This document shows positions 15,001 through 26,149 of a stretch of 64,000 nt of DNA, one piece after another. This DNA is from Sipunculus nudus. Lineage: Eukaryota; Annelida; Sipuncula; Golfingiida; Sipunculidae. The stretch covers positions 37,406,164 to 37,470,163 of the forward strand of contig CM049315.1 in the NCBI GenBank assembly GCA_026874595.1, in the 5' to 3' direction. The first letter of the stretch is position 1. Every line of letters begins with the position of its first letter. Below the pieces are notes generated by a model. The model made no database searches and had not been told where the DNA came from. It worked only from the letters and a program-made list of their open reading frames with translations. A program made the position numbers and the translations under genes.

Positions 15001-18000
15001 CAAAGAAGCATGGTTAAACAAGATCTGATAACTTTGGTGACATATGTTGTGTGTTAGTCTTTAAAACAAGTATCATTAAATAATGGGAATTGGCATTATC
15101 CAGAAGGTCAGTAAAACTGAATTCAATTGATAACACAGAAGTCTCCTTCACAGAAACAAGGCCATGAATTATCAGTTATCAGCTCTTGGTTTTAAAGTTT
15201 ATACTTCCCAACTTCCCCTGACATAAATTTCTGTTTGTTTCTGCTATTATTGTGGACTTACAAACAGGAAATTCTTGCTAATTAATTGTACGAGTATGTT
15301 TATAATTATATATTATGATTTTTATTTCGAAGTAGAGTTTAGTACATTCCTAGTGCTACTTCCCAGATTTCCCAGTAGTATGAAGTACACATTTTAGTAC
15401 TGTTCGGTATGTGTTTATAGTACTTACCATTTTAGTGCCACTATTGAGTAGTAGTGTGTATGTATTTAAGTACTGGTCATAGTATGATGTCAGGAAGATT
15501 AATATTTCAGGGCACTTTGTTAACAATATATAATCCTCTCATTGATAAGTCCAGTAAAAGTGTATCATCACTGATAACTCTAGCCCACCATGTCTAATTT
15601 ATCAGACCATGGGTTATACACAAACTTTTACAGTATATATTTATCAAAGACTTGTGTTTTCACACAGATCTTTTGACTTGATGATTTTCCACAGAACCTT
15701 AACTTTTACTATTAACAATTAGAAAACCAACTCTTTGTTTCATGAATCACACAAATGGCAAAATATATATACATTTGGTGACAGGGATTGAGCATCAAAA
15801 CCGATCACGAAGCTCTACCTGTTGGTGGCATCAAGATTTTGCCAAGACTTTAGGCGTTTATCTTTCAACTGCCATGTGTTTATCAGGGTTTATCAACTAG
15901 GTCAGGCAAAATATGAGTCAAGCTGCTGTAAAAAGCTGGCTGTTTATCAGTGCTGTGTACAAACAACAGTTCTGCTGCTGTAAGCCAGGGTGACTTTCTG
16001 TGACAGCACTGAGCGGTCATTGCACTTTGTGGTTGACTGTGTCAAGTTGACAAGTTTCAGATGTTTAGGTATGGCCTAGTGGTTAAAGCAGACTTTTGAG
16101 CTGGAGCTGGAGGTTCCTGGTTTGTTCCTCATCAGTGCCTCATTTACATAATGGTGAAATCTTGTCTTAAAAAAATCACTGGATGCCTTAACAACTGTTA
16201 ATGACTTCTGGATTTTATTTTAGCCCCCCATGCATATAAAACCTGAAACCCAGAAGGATTAATGATAACATTACATCTTATTTTATGGTTATTCTACATT
16301 AGTGTAGGGCCAATCATCGAGTTTTATCAAAAGTCAGTTGGTTTGATGCCACTTTCAAGCACTCAATTACCAAAGGTAACTATCCATTTCATCATAATCT
16401 TGATAATGAGTCTTTGTTCCCAAATAACTTCCGTATGTAACTGAGTTTACCTCGGTAGATGCGAGAACGGAGGACGTAATAAACCTCTGTGAACTGACAG
16501 GGAGCTGCAGAATAAGCAGGGAGTTTTGTATCGAGATGCACACTGCACAATATGGGCGGAATGGGGTTAAAATGCTCCATAAATTCTCCGGGTCTATGCA
16601 GCAAGTAGATGTCCTGGATTGATGTTTAATTCTTGATTATTATAAATAATCATATTTTACTAATAATAGGAAAATATAAAAAAGGCAAAAACTTCTTTTC
16701 TTAAGGTAGAATTACTAAAACATGCGAGCTTGGTTAAGAAAGTACAGTTTCACAGAAAACTGCATGTTTCTTTATATTTGCCTGAACCAATTATTAATAG
16801 ATCATTGATCGGTTTGCTCAAACTGATGACTGATTACGAAAAAGGAACCGACTCCCACCAATATTCTACATAGATCATTCAATAGATAATGCCATAAACC
16901 ACCAATGGATCTATCCTTTAAATAAAAAATATTCCAGATTGATATTCCAACTGATCAAGAAGACCGTAATATGTACTGTCCTAAATAAACATTTAAATTA
17001 TAATATGCAGACATACTGCTGGTGCTTAAGCATCATGATGGAATCACTTCAAGAGAATACTATGTGTTGGATACTAAGCTGCGTAAGTACTGCATTTGTG
17101 CAAATATTGAAAGCCGGGGTAATGGATGGGAGGTTGAAATGAGTATTCAACAACAGGATGAGGCTGCAGGTACTCCCTTTAGAAGTGCTGTACCCCCAGA
17201 TACCCTCCCTAAGTTCGTATGTTAAGAGATATGGCTGAGCAGCCAGAATTTCATGTATGAGCAAAAACCTCTGAAGTGGTTGGAGATAAAATAAGGCCCT
17301 GACATTTATTTCTCGATGAAAACTGATGCCCTTCCACTGTCCTTGACACAGAAAGATACAGATAACAGTGTCACAGTAGTCTGTGTTCCTTGTTTTGTCC
17401 AAGTGCTATAAACAAAGTTAAAAATCCCTGTAACTGCCACTGATTTATTCCCCAAGCTGTCAAGTCATTTAGATTATCTGTATAAAAAGTAGGACGAAGT
17501 TTACCTGGTATAGTTATCATTTTATATAAATTAGCCAAGTTCAGTGTCAGAGTGATATATCATCAACATGTAAAATTAATTGTACACATTAATTGTACAT
17601 GCTTCAGATTAAAAAACGCACTTAATTATCCCCATATGTGCAAATACTGTACAAATACAAATATATATAAATACAAATTCATATCTGCCATAATTTTTGG
17701 AACTTATGTTCCTGCTTTGTAACAGGGATTTATTTAGAGTTTGTAGAATAAAGAAGAACTCTGATCTCTAAATATACACAAGACACAAGTACTAGTAGTA
17801 CATGAGTAGACATTATGAATATTTATGGTGCTGGAAATTAATAAATACTCTGTATAACATACATTTGTATATTTATATTTTCTATTTGATGTTCTGTATA
17901 TTTGTATTTGTATTTATCTTCACTTGTATTTGTATTTGGTGGAGACCAGCTATCATATTTATATTTTTATTTGTATTTGGCACACTGTATTTGACCCCAA

Positions 18001-21000
18001 CCCTGGACAGGCTAGCCATCTTCTTAGCAGGTTTATGGGTTTTTTATTAATGTTTTCATCAACTAGTTTGCAGCTCTTTTATACATTTGAGATTCAAATG
18101 TAAAGGGAAACAGATTGTTGTCTCAAAGAAATTAAATCAATTAGCTTCCTTAAAGTTGAAAAGTTCTGGAGGATTTAACCTTTTACTGTTCACTGGCTCA
18201 CTATAAGTTTAAAACATAGAATAATTTGGAACCTAAGTAAAACTCTGGCTTCATATGGCTAGACTCTCTAAGGTTAAAAAATATTGCATAATTATTTTCA
18301 GTTACAAAGTTCTTATTTAACCTTTTTTTTATTTAATGCTAACTTAACTACATATCTGTACATCTGCAGAATTCCGTTCTGGATTCGGACTACGTGACAG
18401 GGCAGTATCACACGCTTCCTTTCATTTTATATCCTGGCGTTAACCAGGCCTAGTGACTACTGCACCTACAGGCCCTGGGTGTGTGTTGTCCCCATTGGGT
18501 CATACCACCGAGGAGCCCCCAAAAGGCGCACTTGTTTGTGAGTGAAACACTGAAGTTGGGCACTGCCTTCCCATTAAGCCTGCAGAGCGCTCACCCTGGG
18601 TTTGGGCCAACTGTGAAATATCTCTTTGCCTCGGCTGAGATTCAAACTCACGATCTCTTGGCTTTGAGTCCTGCACTCTTACCCTGAGCCACAGAAGCCA
18701 GTTATTATTAATCTTTTATTATTTAACTTTTAGGAAACCCTCTTTGTAGGAAGTGTTGTAAATTTGGTTAAGATACAACAAAACTATACACAGTATTGCT
18801 GCAATGCGAAACTGAATGTAATTAGTTGAAGTGACCAAATTCATCCTGAATCTAAACTAATTTTATATAAACACTTAAAATGGTTACATGTAATATTTGC
18901 TTACAAGGCTACATATATTGAGCCTGAGGGTGGCCAATTTGACCATCCATACTGACAACACTGAAGCCTTGACCACATTCTGGATGAGGAGTGACTGACC
19001 GGGTAATGACCCACCAAATATTAAAAATAGCTCATATGACCCAGTGGTCAACTTGTGTACAGACTGTGAGCCACATTTGATGGGTCCAGGCATAACATTA
19101 ACAGGTGGATGCAACTGCAATCACAGACAGGATGGTAATCCAATACATCATGACTAGTGACTACAGCATAAAATTCAATGCAAAGGATATTTTGAAAAAT
19201 TTTTCAGAATGACGATCCTGTAACCTTCAATTTTGACCTCTGGACACTGAAAAATCAATGTTTCTTACTTAAGTGGTGGGTCATTAATAGATCAAGTTTG
19301 AAGCCAATCTGTCTAGCAAATGCAGAATTATCATCTATAAACTAATTTGTGAATGAAAGGGTCCTGTGTCTTTGACCTTTGACCCCAAATCGAAGAGAAT
19401 CTTCCCCTATCGGAAGGTGAGTAATATCTTGAAGATGGAAGGTTTTCGAGGAAAAGGTTGGCTAGAAATGCATACACATTCCTTTTAAAGAAACGGATCC
19501 TGTGACCTTGACCTTTGACCTTTGGACACCAATACTGACAGGGTTCTTACATTAGTTGTGAGCCATATATATATAGAGAATATTGATGTTCCTAAGAAAT
19601 TATGGGTTAATGTTCTGATGACCAATGACCCCCGTACAAAAAAGGTTGATGCAGGTGGCACAACTTATACCTCAATTACAAATAGGACTCATGTGACCAA
19701 CATGATTTGTATAAAATCTGGTGATGATAGCTCCAGCTAGCTGTTTTGAGATTGTTCTGATAGAATACTTACTTCTCCAAATGACAAAGTTAAAATTCCT
19801 GTAAGTCGGCCTAAATTCATTGAACCCAAACCATTTGTACAAACTTGAGTGAGCTTGTCTCAGAGACAATTTCTGTGAAATATTGAACAATGTGCCTGAA
19901 TGATTTAGGAGGAGATTTTGATTTTTTAAGGTTTTCTAGCTTTTCCCCTGTAAAATGTAAGTTAATACAGCTGGGGCCACAAAAAGCTCAATCCAACAAC
20001 ATTTGACATGAGACTGATTTTTGCATAAAAAATCTGGTGATGCTAAGCTCATGATGTTCCTGAAAAAATATGGATTAATGTACTGATGACTGATAACCCC
20101 CTAAAAAAAACTTTACAGGTGGTGCCACCAATACCTCAATTTCAAATATGACTCATGTGGCTAAACATTTGTATAAAATTTTGTGATGATAGCTCATGTC
20201 TTTTCTGAGACAGTAATAATAGTATGCTTATTTGGTCAAATGACCAAGTTCAGTGACTTGTAACTTGGCCAAAAATCACTGAACTGGAACCACTCAAACT
20301 TGAAAGAGATTGTTTCAGGGATTATTTCTGTAAAATATTGAACAATTTAGCTGGATAGTTTGGAGAAGAAGATTTTTAAAGGTTTTTTTTTAACTTTTTC
20401 CCCTGTAAAATCTAAGTCAATGCAGATAGCCAAAAAATAAGCAACACATCTTGTGATGTTAGCTCCTGCGGTTTTTTAGATACTATGGGTTAAAGTACGG
20501 CGGTCACCACACCATCCTATAAGCTCAAAGGTTCACTAACATTGTAACAATCATGGTTCTTGAAACAGACTTCTTAGCGACTGCATTCATCACATTCCTG
20601 ACTCCTGACTGAATCTCAGGAATGTCATCTATCCCTGCTCATTATGTATATTAATTTCTATTCACAACACACAAGGCAACTAGTCCACAATGCCATACAT
20701 TCCACTGGTAACAGTCTGGTAGTCTTGCATCACCATTCAGCATTTCATGTTCCGCTGTTGGGTATTCCACCTAATGAGCTCAGTTATGAGCAACATAAAA
20801 AGGTCATTGTATGGAACTTCATCATAATAACCATGGATTATAGTTAATAATACCCTTGACTTATAAAAGTACTGTTAGTATTAAGACCTGCATGCCTTAA
20901 ATACTGGTAACATTCCTCAAACCAGGGTTACTGACTTGCACATAACATGTTTTGTCTGGGTGCTGCAGGCAGGCATGCAGGTTTCAAGTGATTAATTTGA

Positions 21001-24000
21001 CTGTATGTGTACATTGAAAATCATGCACTTGATTAATTCTTACAGTTTATAAATGCCATATGGCTTGAATTAACAAAATCACATAGTATCTTATTCTATT
21101 TTTTCTTTTTATATGCATGAATCATGATTACAGGAGGGTCGATCTGGCAATAGGAAAAATTCCAGACTTTCTAAATGTTCGACCCCTCTGAAAGTCAGAG
21201 GCAATTAACCTTTAAAGATCCGAGTGTTCAATCTCTCAGACTGTCTGAGGCAATTTATCTATAAAGATCTGTTAGATAAAACTAAGATAGGACATTTGCA
21301 TGGCTGTAAACCTCACTGCCCTTCTAGTCCACAAGCTGCTAGCCCATAAGAATGAACTCCTCAATTGCATTTTTTTCAGTGACTGAAGCTACGTGGAGTC
21401 CATAGATTGCATCTGCAGTTAACTGTGATTATAACACTCCATACACAGCTGTGAGATTTAACATATATCCATTGATTAATGTTCAGTACATCTATGTGTA
21501 TTGTATATTTGACCACTGGAAAAAACATTACTTTTCTGTTCTCAGCCCTATTTTGCACCAAGGAAGTTAAAATATGAACATAATAGTACACAGGCCTAAA
21601 GCCTTATACAGGACTGCCACCAAATGCAAGATGTCTGCCGCCGCTGTTAATGCGTCAATTATCTATGGACAAAAAATATCAGTTGTTGATGCTACAGGTG
21701 CTTCATGCTTTCCAGAATGGTTATTTTTAGTACAGGCCTTTCGACATACAACATTATGTGAACATTGTTTTGTAAGGAAATATTTTTATTCAAATTCCTT
21801 TCTAAGAGTAACAGATTGTATCCTGCTATAACCCCAGTAAGCCCTTTGGTGGGCTGGCGACACAACAGAAACCTGAAACCTGTTGCGTGGCTGTCGGTGG
21901 CTAACAAGCTGCTTGCTTTATAAAATGACCCCATGCAACACACACTTTTCAGCCCGAGTATAGAATCAAGCCTACATTTCCAAGATGGGTCTATACTGAC
22001 TGGACTGTCTCATATTAGTAGTAATCAACATGAGGCATGACATGCCTGATGATATGACATCGACATGCCTCTTACTTTTCCATTACATGAATCCTAAACA
22101 TCTGCATAACGTTTGTCGTATACACCCATAACCTCTTCCATGTAGGCCGGATTCTATACTTGCTCCCAATTTTCTTACAATTCCTTTTTATACTTAGTTT
22201 TAATAAGCTGTACATTTGCAACACCCCCCCCCCCTTTTCTTGAAAGTTTTAACTTCCTACATAACAAGCTGTGATACAATCTGATAGACTATCACGTGCA
22301 CCTTACTTGCCCTGGATACCTTAAAGCACCACTCATGAATTACCAATTATAATCATATCACAGGTTATATTTAGGGTTATGGTGTAATCTGTAACTGTTC
22401 AACAGGAGCTTGGCCCTGTACCAACCTGGTGCGTCATAATGTAAATTGATACATAAACTGTCTGTACAGAGGACAAGGGTGGCCAGGATCACAACAAACA
22501 AGAGGCCTGACACTGGGACATGGTGGAAAATCACCGAACCCTCACAGCCAAGCTACAAGTGCAGATCCATCAATCATAATATGAACTTCACATCAGAATT
22601 TGGCACCCTCACTTCCTAAACAGGTCACACCAGGGGAGGGATCATGGTTAAAGGCGGGTAAAGTCCAACCCGTCCCACATGTTTACCTCATAATGTAGGG
22701 CAGAAAAAAAAGACACCAATACTGATGAGCAAAGTGGTACAGTATATATCACCACTTAGGACTTGAATAGCTGTGAGGGATCACATCCAGCAGAGGACAT
22801 GGGAAAACACTGATTTTACTATTTTAGTTTTACAGCCAACAAAAAGGGTCTTTGGAGAATAACAGAAATTCAACGGAATTCCCTTAAAATGTCAGGCACT
22901 TTTTAATCTTACAAAGCTTTTTTAAATACAATTTATTAAAAGATTTGAGAAAAGTAAGTCATTCCTATCACACATTTCATACTCATGTTCTGACCAGGAC
23001 ATCGACCATACACCAGCACTTCCTATGAGCATGCGCACTGACACTGCCAGACACATCTATGGGAGCTATTTCTCCAGTACCAATTGACGGCCTACCTAAA
23101 CATTTGCTATTGTTTTGACATTTGGTAATAAATATAAATTTCATGTATTTCTAATTGTAGCACTTTATGTAGGGCTTTCAGGAATAATGCAAAAAGACCA
23201 AGAGATCCAAAAAATTACCAATGAAGAATTTTCATAAAATGAGACAGAAGCGAACTTCTTTATTTTAAAATTGACCATGGCCTAAGCAAGTTTAAAATAT
23301 ATACACTCAGAGATGAATGTTTAAAAAAAGACCTATATAAAGTTATGTTCATGGTTTATAGGTTTCAGAGGAAGTCCTTATATATATATATATATATATA
23401 TGATTTTTAATGAAAATGTAATCAGGCCCACTTGTAGTATAACATGTTAAGAATTAATTAAAATTGATTAATATATTGGGTATTATTAATAAATTTCTAT
23501 TTGCATGTAGGCCTATAACTATATAAATTTATCCATAATTTGCATGGAGTATTTCTCATAATGCTGATGTCTATATGTACTTATAGGCTAAAGCTCTTCA
23601 CATGATTGTGTCAGTGTGAGTCAGAAATGGTCAAACCTTTAGCTCTTGGGCAATGTATCCTGGTACAGAGATTTAGACACTTTGTATATTTATTTTATCG
23701 TACGACCCCCCTGCAACATCCGGTGTAACATACCATAGGGATTTCCCGGAAATATCCTCCTTGGAATATTGTGCTTCGTGCGACCCTCGCACAAGTGATC
23801 ACTTGAGATCTTGTAAAAAATGTCAGCCACAAAGTCAGTGGTCAAGATTTGTATTTTCATTTTTGAACTTGGACCCAACTATGGTTGAGTTGTGTCTATC
23901 AATATCAGAGGAGGCATCTTTGATGATAACTTGGATGATAATTTTGTTATTCATTTAGAAATGAGTAGACTAACGTCCGTGTACCACCCACAACGCCAAA

Positions 24001-24238
24001 TTTGGTTAACCTTTTCTGTATATCTGTGACATAGTACATGTGTATGAAGACCCCGACCGCATGTAAGGCCCTGGCTTCGTGTGACCTGTGCCAACACACC
24101 GGTCGCAGGAAGCCATCACATGAACCTACAATCTGGTGAATGTGCTCTCATGCATAATTTTCAGATCACGTGAGGGGGGGTCGCAGGAAGGAACCCTCTT
24201 TGTATGACCCCCCAGTCGCAGGAAGGCCTGCCTTATTT

Positions 24239-24277
<39 letters not shown>

Positions 24278-25570
24278 CCCTTCCACATGGCAAATCCTAA
24301 AAGATTTGAAAATATTTTGTTTTTGAATTTTAATTTGGCATTATTGCAAAACTTTTCTTAACACTGAAGTGAAACATTTAACTTAAAAACTGTTGATAAA
24401 ATACTGGGGCCATGGTTTTGAGGAATATTAAAACAACACTTTTGATTCAAATATTGCTTAAAAAACATTATATACATCATAATTAATAATATATTGGTAT
24501 CATTAAATGCTTTTCACATTCCAAGGCATGTGAAAGAGAAACAAAAGAATTTTTTTACTCATTTCCCTTTTTCTGTCAAAGTCAAAGAATTAACTTTCAA
24601 TAAAACATTTCAAATTTATTTCAATTATTAAATTCCCATCAGACATGTTTTAAATGACAATTCACAGCAGTCATAAATATTCAATGTTGGCCTTTCAAAC
24701 TCCAACCAAAATAACTTGAAAAATTATTGATGAAATTTCAGGCAGTTATTTTTTTTTTTAATAATCTTAAAAACACTAGACAGGAACTATTTAATAAAAC
24801 TTTATTAAAGACAAAATTAACCATTATAATTCATCTCCTTTTGGTTCTGTAGTGTTCAGGTCATTTTAAAAATAAGGACGCAGTATTTCATAACAAAAAA
24901 GCTTATTTTTCCAATAAATACGTATTTTGACTGTAAAAAAAATGTGCGTGCTATATAAACAAGGTGACAAACATGGGTCAAATAAACAAACCCTGTAACC
25001 AAAACACGCTCCCTCATCCCTCCCAGCTCGCTGTGTTTTGACACGAACTCCCCCGCATCACGTGACCCGCTTTCCTTAACTCCTTGACCCAGTGACATAC
25101 AAAGCGATTCACTCACCGTTCTCGTGGGTCATCCAAATATATTCACTCTCATCCTGATGGTTGTATATAACAACAGCTGAAGCATTGCCTTTAACTGCGG
25201 CATTGTATATTTTCTCCCGGAATCTGCACTCTCCTCTCTGTATTAATGCTATCCACCGGCCCCCGCTCGGGATGTTTGTAATCGGGGTGCACGCGTGGCG
25301 CTTGTTGTCCGTCGTGTGCACGTGCACAACTGTCCCTTGTTCGGGCTCTACACGGCTTGCACGCCCGAAAATCCCTTTAAATCCGTTTTCCTCTTTCAGA
25401 TCAGGGCCGCTTGGATCAGTGTAACTGATACTTAAGTTCGCTTTCCACACCGCTTCGGTGTGTGGAAAAAACCCAAACAAAACCACGCTAAAGCCAATCC
25501 ACCATATTGAATTTGGCCGATTCCCAAACAAACGTGTAAGCACACCGTTTACGATTCCGCGTGTCTTCAT
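4244..25570 (-). CDS. PA-domain, single-pass membrane protein of the Goliath/RNF128/RNF150 type (whole gene span, exons 25117-25570, 5678-5949, 4244-4324)
   Basis: Seen: exon 1 opens with ATG at 25570. Residues 1-40 are a signal peptide with hydrophobic core IWWIGFSVVLFGFF. A PA domain follows, with GGRWIALIQRGEC at about 103-115 and the NASAVVIYN strand at 129-137. Exon 2 continues with NDIVSVFILK, then a transmembrane helix at about 200-226 and a basic tail KRQRYQQEK. Exons 1 and 2 join in phase 1 (G|TG). Family knowledge: PA-TM-RING proteins are endosomal or ER E3 ubiquitin ligases whose luminal PA domain binds cargo and whose cytosolic RING-H2 recruits E2 enzymes. Odd: no RING exon was found in the remaining 5 kb. 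A candidate last exon closes the frame at 268 residues. Either this is a RING-less paralogue or isoform, or the RING exons lie left of the window. The family call is firm, the exact orthologue is not. Confidence 0.8.
5678..5949 (-). CDS. Exon 2 of PA-TM protein: end of PA domain and transmembrane helix
   Basis: Acceptor TTGCAG ends at 5950 and the donor is CAG|GTTCGT. The exon is 272 bases, begins in phase 1 and ends in phase 0 after Gln. NDIVSVFILKHDGEHIANLV matches the conserved (G)DIVxVMI...GxxIL region of Goliath-type proteins. The run STMLLIVSMVIIMCLLACLA (start of a 27-residue stretch) is the membrane span, followed by positive residues facing the cytosol. Confidence 0.85.
7238..7335. 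repeat. Short minisatellite, four units of ~23 bp
   Basis: GATTAAATCAGTAATGGATG recurs four times with small changes. Confidence 0.85.
10790..12002. mobile_element. pogo/Tigger-type element, decayed
   Basis: The ends are CAGTGGAACACCATAATTAC on the left and, inverted, CAGTGGAACCCCGCCTTGCG on the right. Both are followed inside by GACCACCC and flanked by TA. An N-terminal transposase fragment lies inside on the minus strand. The right end runs into a long TA array. Confidence 0.82.
11123..11286 (-). pseudogene. Tigger-type transposase fragment, CENP-B-like helix-turn-helix
   Basis: From ATG at 11286 the minus strand reads MPLKELSLKDKVALIKAQ. After a one-base shift it reads QMAQQFSVGKTQVHAIYTQA. 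This matches the pattern of the first DNA-binding helix-turn-helix of pogo/Tigger transposases (ExLxxIK...R.LA.QFxVGKTQV). The rest of the protein is lost. Confidence 0.65.
12003..12083. repeat. (TA)n array beside the Tigger element
   Basis: About 40 TA units directly after the element's right end. TA is also the insertion target. Confidence 0.97.
13579..14193. mobile_element. 615-bp non-autonomous pogo/Tigger-like element
   Basis: The left end CAGTAGAGCACCGTTTTTCC and the inverted right end CACTAGAGCGCTGTATTTCT are each flanked by TA. Internal inverted runs of TTTCGGAAAAACGAATTTTC type extend the terminal repeats. No transposase recognised. Confidence 0.7.
14207..14392. mobile_element. 186-bp pogo-like MITE
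   Basis: The left end is CAGTAAAACTTTGTTG, the inverted right end is TAGTAAAACCTCATTG, and TA is on both sides. It lies 13 bases from the previous element. Confidence 0.6.
16066..16230 (+). mobile_element. tRNA-derived SINE
   Basis: Box A-like TGGCCTAGTGGTTAAAGC begins at 16072 and box B-like GGTTTGTTCC at 16119. Body and tail are poorly defined. Confidence 0.55.
18368..18700 (-). mobile_element. tRNA-derived SINE
   Basis: The minus strand shows a box A-like TGGCTCAGGGTAAG (18679-18692) and a box B-like GTGAGTTTGAATCTC (18637-18651) at polymerase III spacing, followed by a unique body. The left boundary is approximate. Confidence 0.65.
19530..20500. repeat. Two ~470-bp diverged tandem units
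   Basis: Blocks GTGATGATAGCTC, ATGACCAAGTT or ATGACAAAGTT, TTCTGTGAAATATTGAACAAT and CTTTT(T/C)CCCCTGTAAAAT recur in the same order near 19720-19960 and 20185-20430. No coding content. Confidence 0.65.
25117..25570 (-). CDS. Exon 1 of PA-TM protein: signal peptide and most of the PA domain
   Basis: There are 454 coding bases (151 codons plus 1) from ATG at 25570 to the donor G|GTGAGT at 25117. An N-glycosylation sequon NLS lies at residue 45 just after the predicted signal cleavage (TEA|VW), and another (NAS) lies at 129. The exon is much richer in GC and CpG than its surroundings, as expected for a 5' exon next to a promoter. Confidence 0.88.
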
Positions 25571-25840
25571 TTCTAGTTCATTCCCTACCTAATAACTAGT
25601 GTAACAACTTGCGGAGCTCTGCTGCGAGTTTGTCAGCCTTTGACTTGAGTTGCGACAACTTTCTGTAGATTGTTAGGGGGCAGGTACAAAAGTCAAGTGC
25701 TAGCACGCTGCCACGCCGTGATCTGAACTTGGCTGCTTGCCAGGTCACATGACGTCTGCCCCACGATAGCCGTGTTTACTTTTGCGTAAGCCACGTGACA
25801 TTCCATTCATAATTGTAATACCCGAGGCGCAGATGCCACA
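25571..25840 (-). promoter_or_regulatory. Probable promoter and 5' UTR region of the PA-TM gene
   Basis: The stretch just upstream of the start codon is locally rich in GC and CpG compared with the AT-rich neighbourhood, and lacks repeats. No clear TATA box is seen. Inferred from position and composition only. Confidence 0.4.
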
Positions 25841-25987
25841 AGTGTTTTACAAATGTTTCACAATATTTTATTAGAAAAACAATATGTTTATCGGTTAAGT
25901 TAACCGCTAAAGATAGTTAAATCTTTTATCCGTTTTCTAGTTCGAAGACACATTATCGGGACTGTACACGTAACCACAGGCACTCGT

Positions 25988-26100
25988 TTCCAGTATTAAA
26001 AACAATGTGAAAACAACATATGGACGTCAAATGGGTAAACAGACTTTTTCACCCATTTGACGTCCATATTTTTTGTTCTTAGTGTTTCTAATACTGGAAA
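25988..26100. repeat. Long hairpin with ~45-bp arms
   Basis: The arm TTTCCAGTATTAAAAACAAT .. ATGGACGTCAAATGGGT pairs with ACCCATTTGACGTCCATAT .. ATACTGGAAA across a loop of about 15 bases (AAACAGACTTTTTC). The inner 20 bp are perfect. It could be a small MITE or a transcribed hairpin. Confidence 0.75.
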
Positions 26101-26149
26101 AGTGTGGTTCTGCAGTGAATATTTCCAAAATCATTTAAAAAAATGAACA

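Larger units (their letters stand above)
5950..25116 (-). other. Large intron 1 of the PA-TM gene
   Basis: About 19 kb between a phase-1 donor and acceptor. It holds two SINEs, three pogo-like elements, poly-C tracts (9799-9819, 9964-9989), tandem repeats, a possible transposon terminus at 8385-8460 (ACCGTAAAAAGGCGCATATA AGTTGACC..GTCGAGG), and a GC-richer patch at 23690-24240 with repeated GTCGCAGGAAG. No further coding exon seen. Confidence 0.7.
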
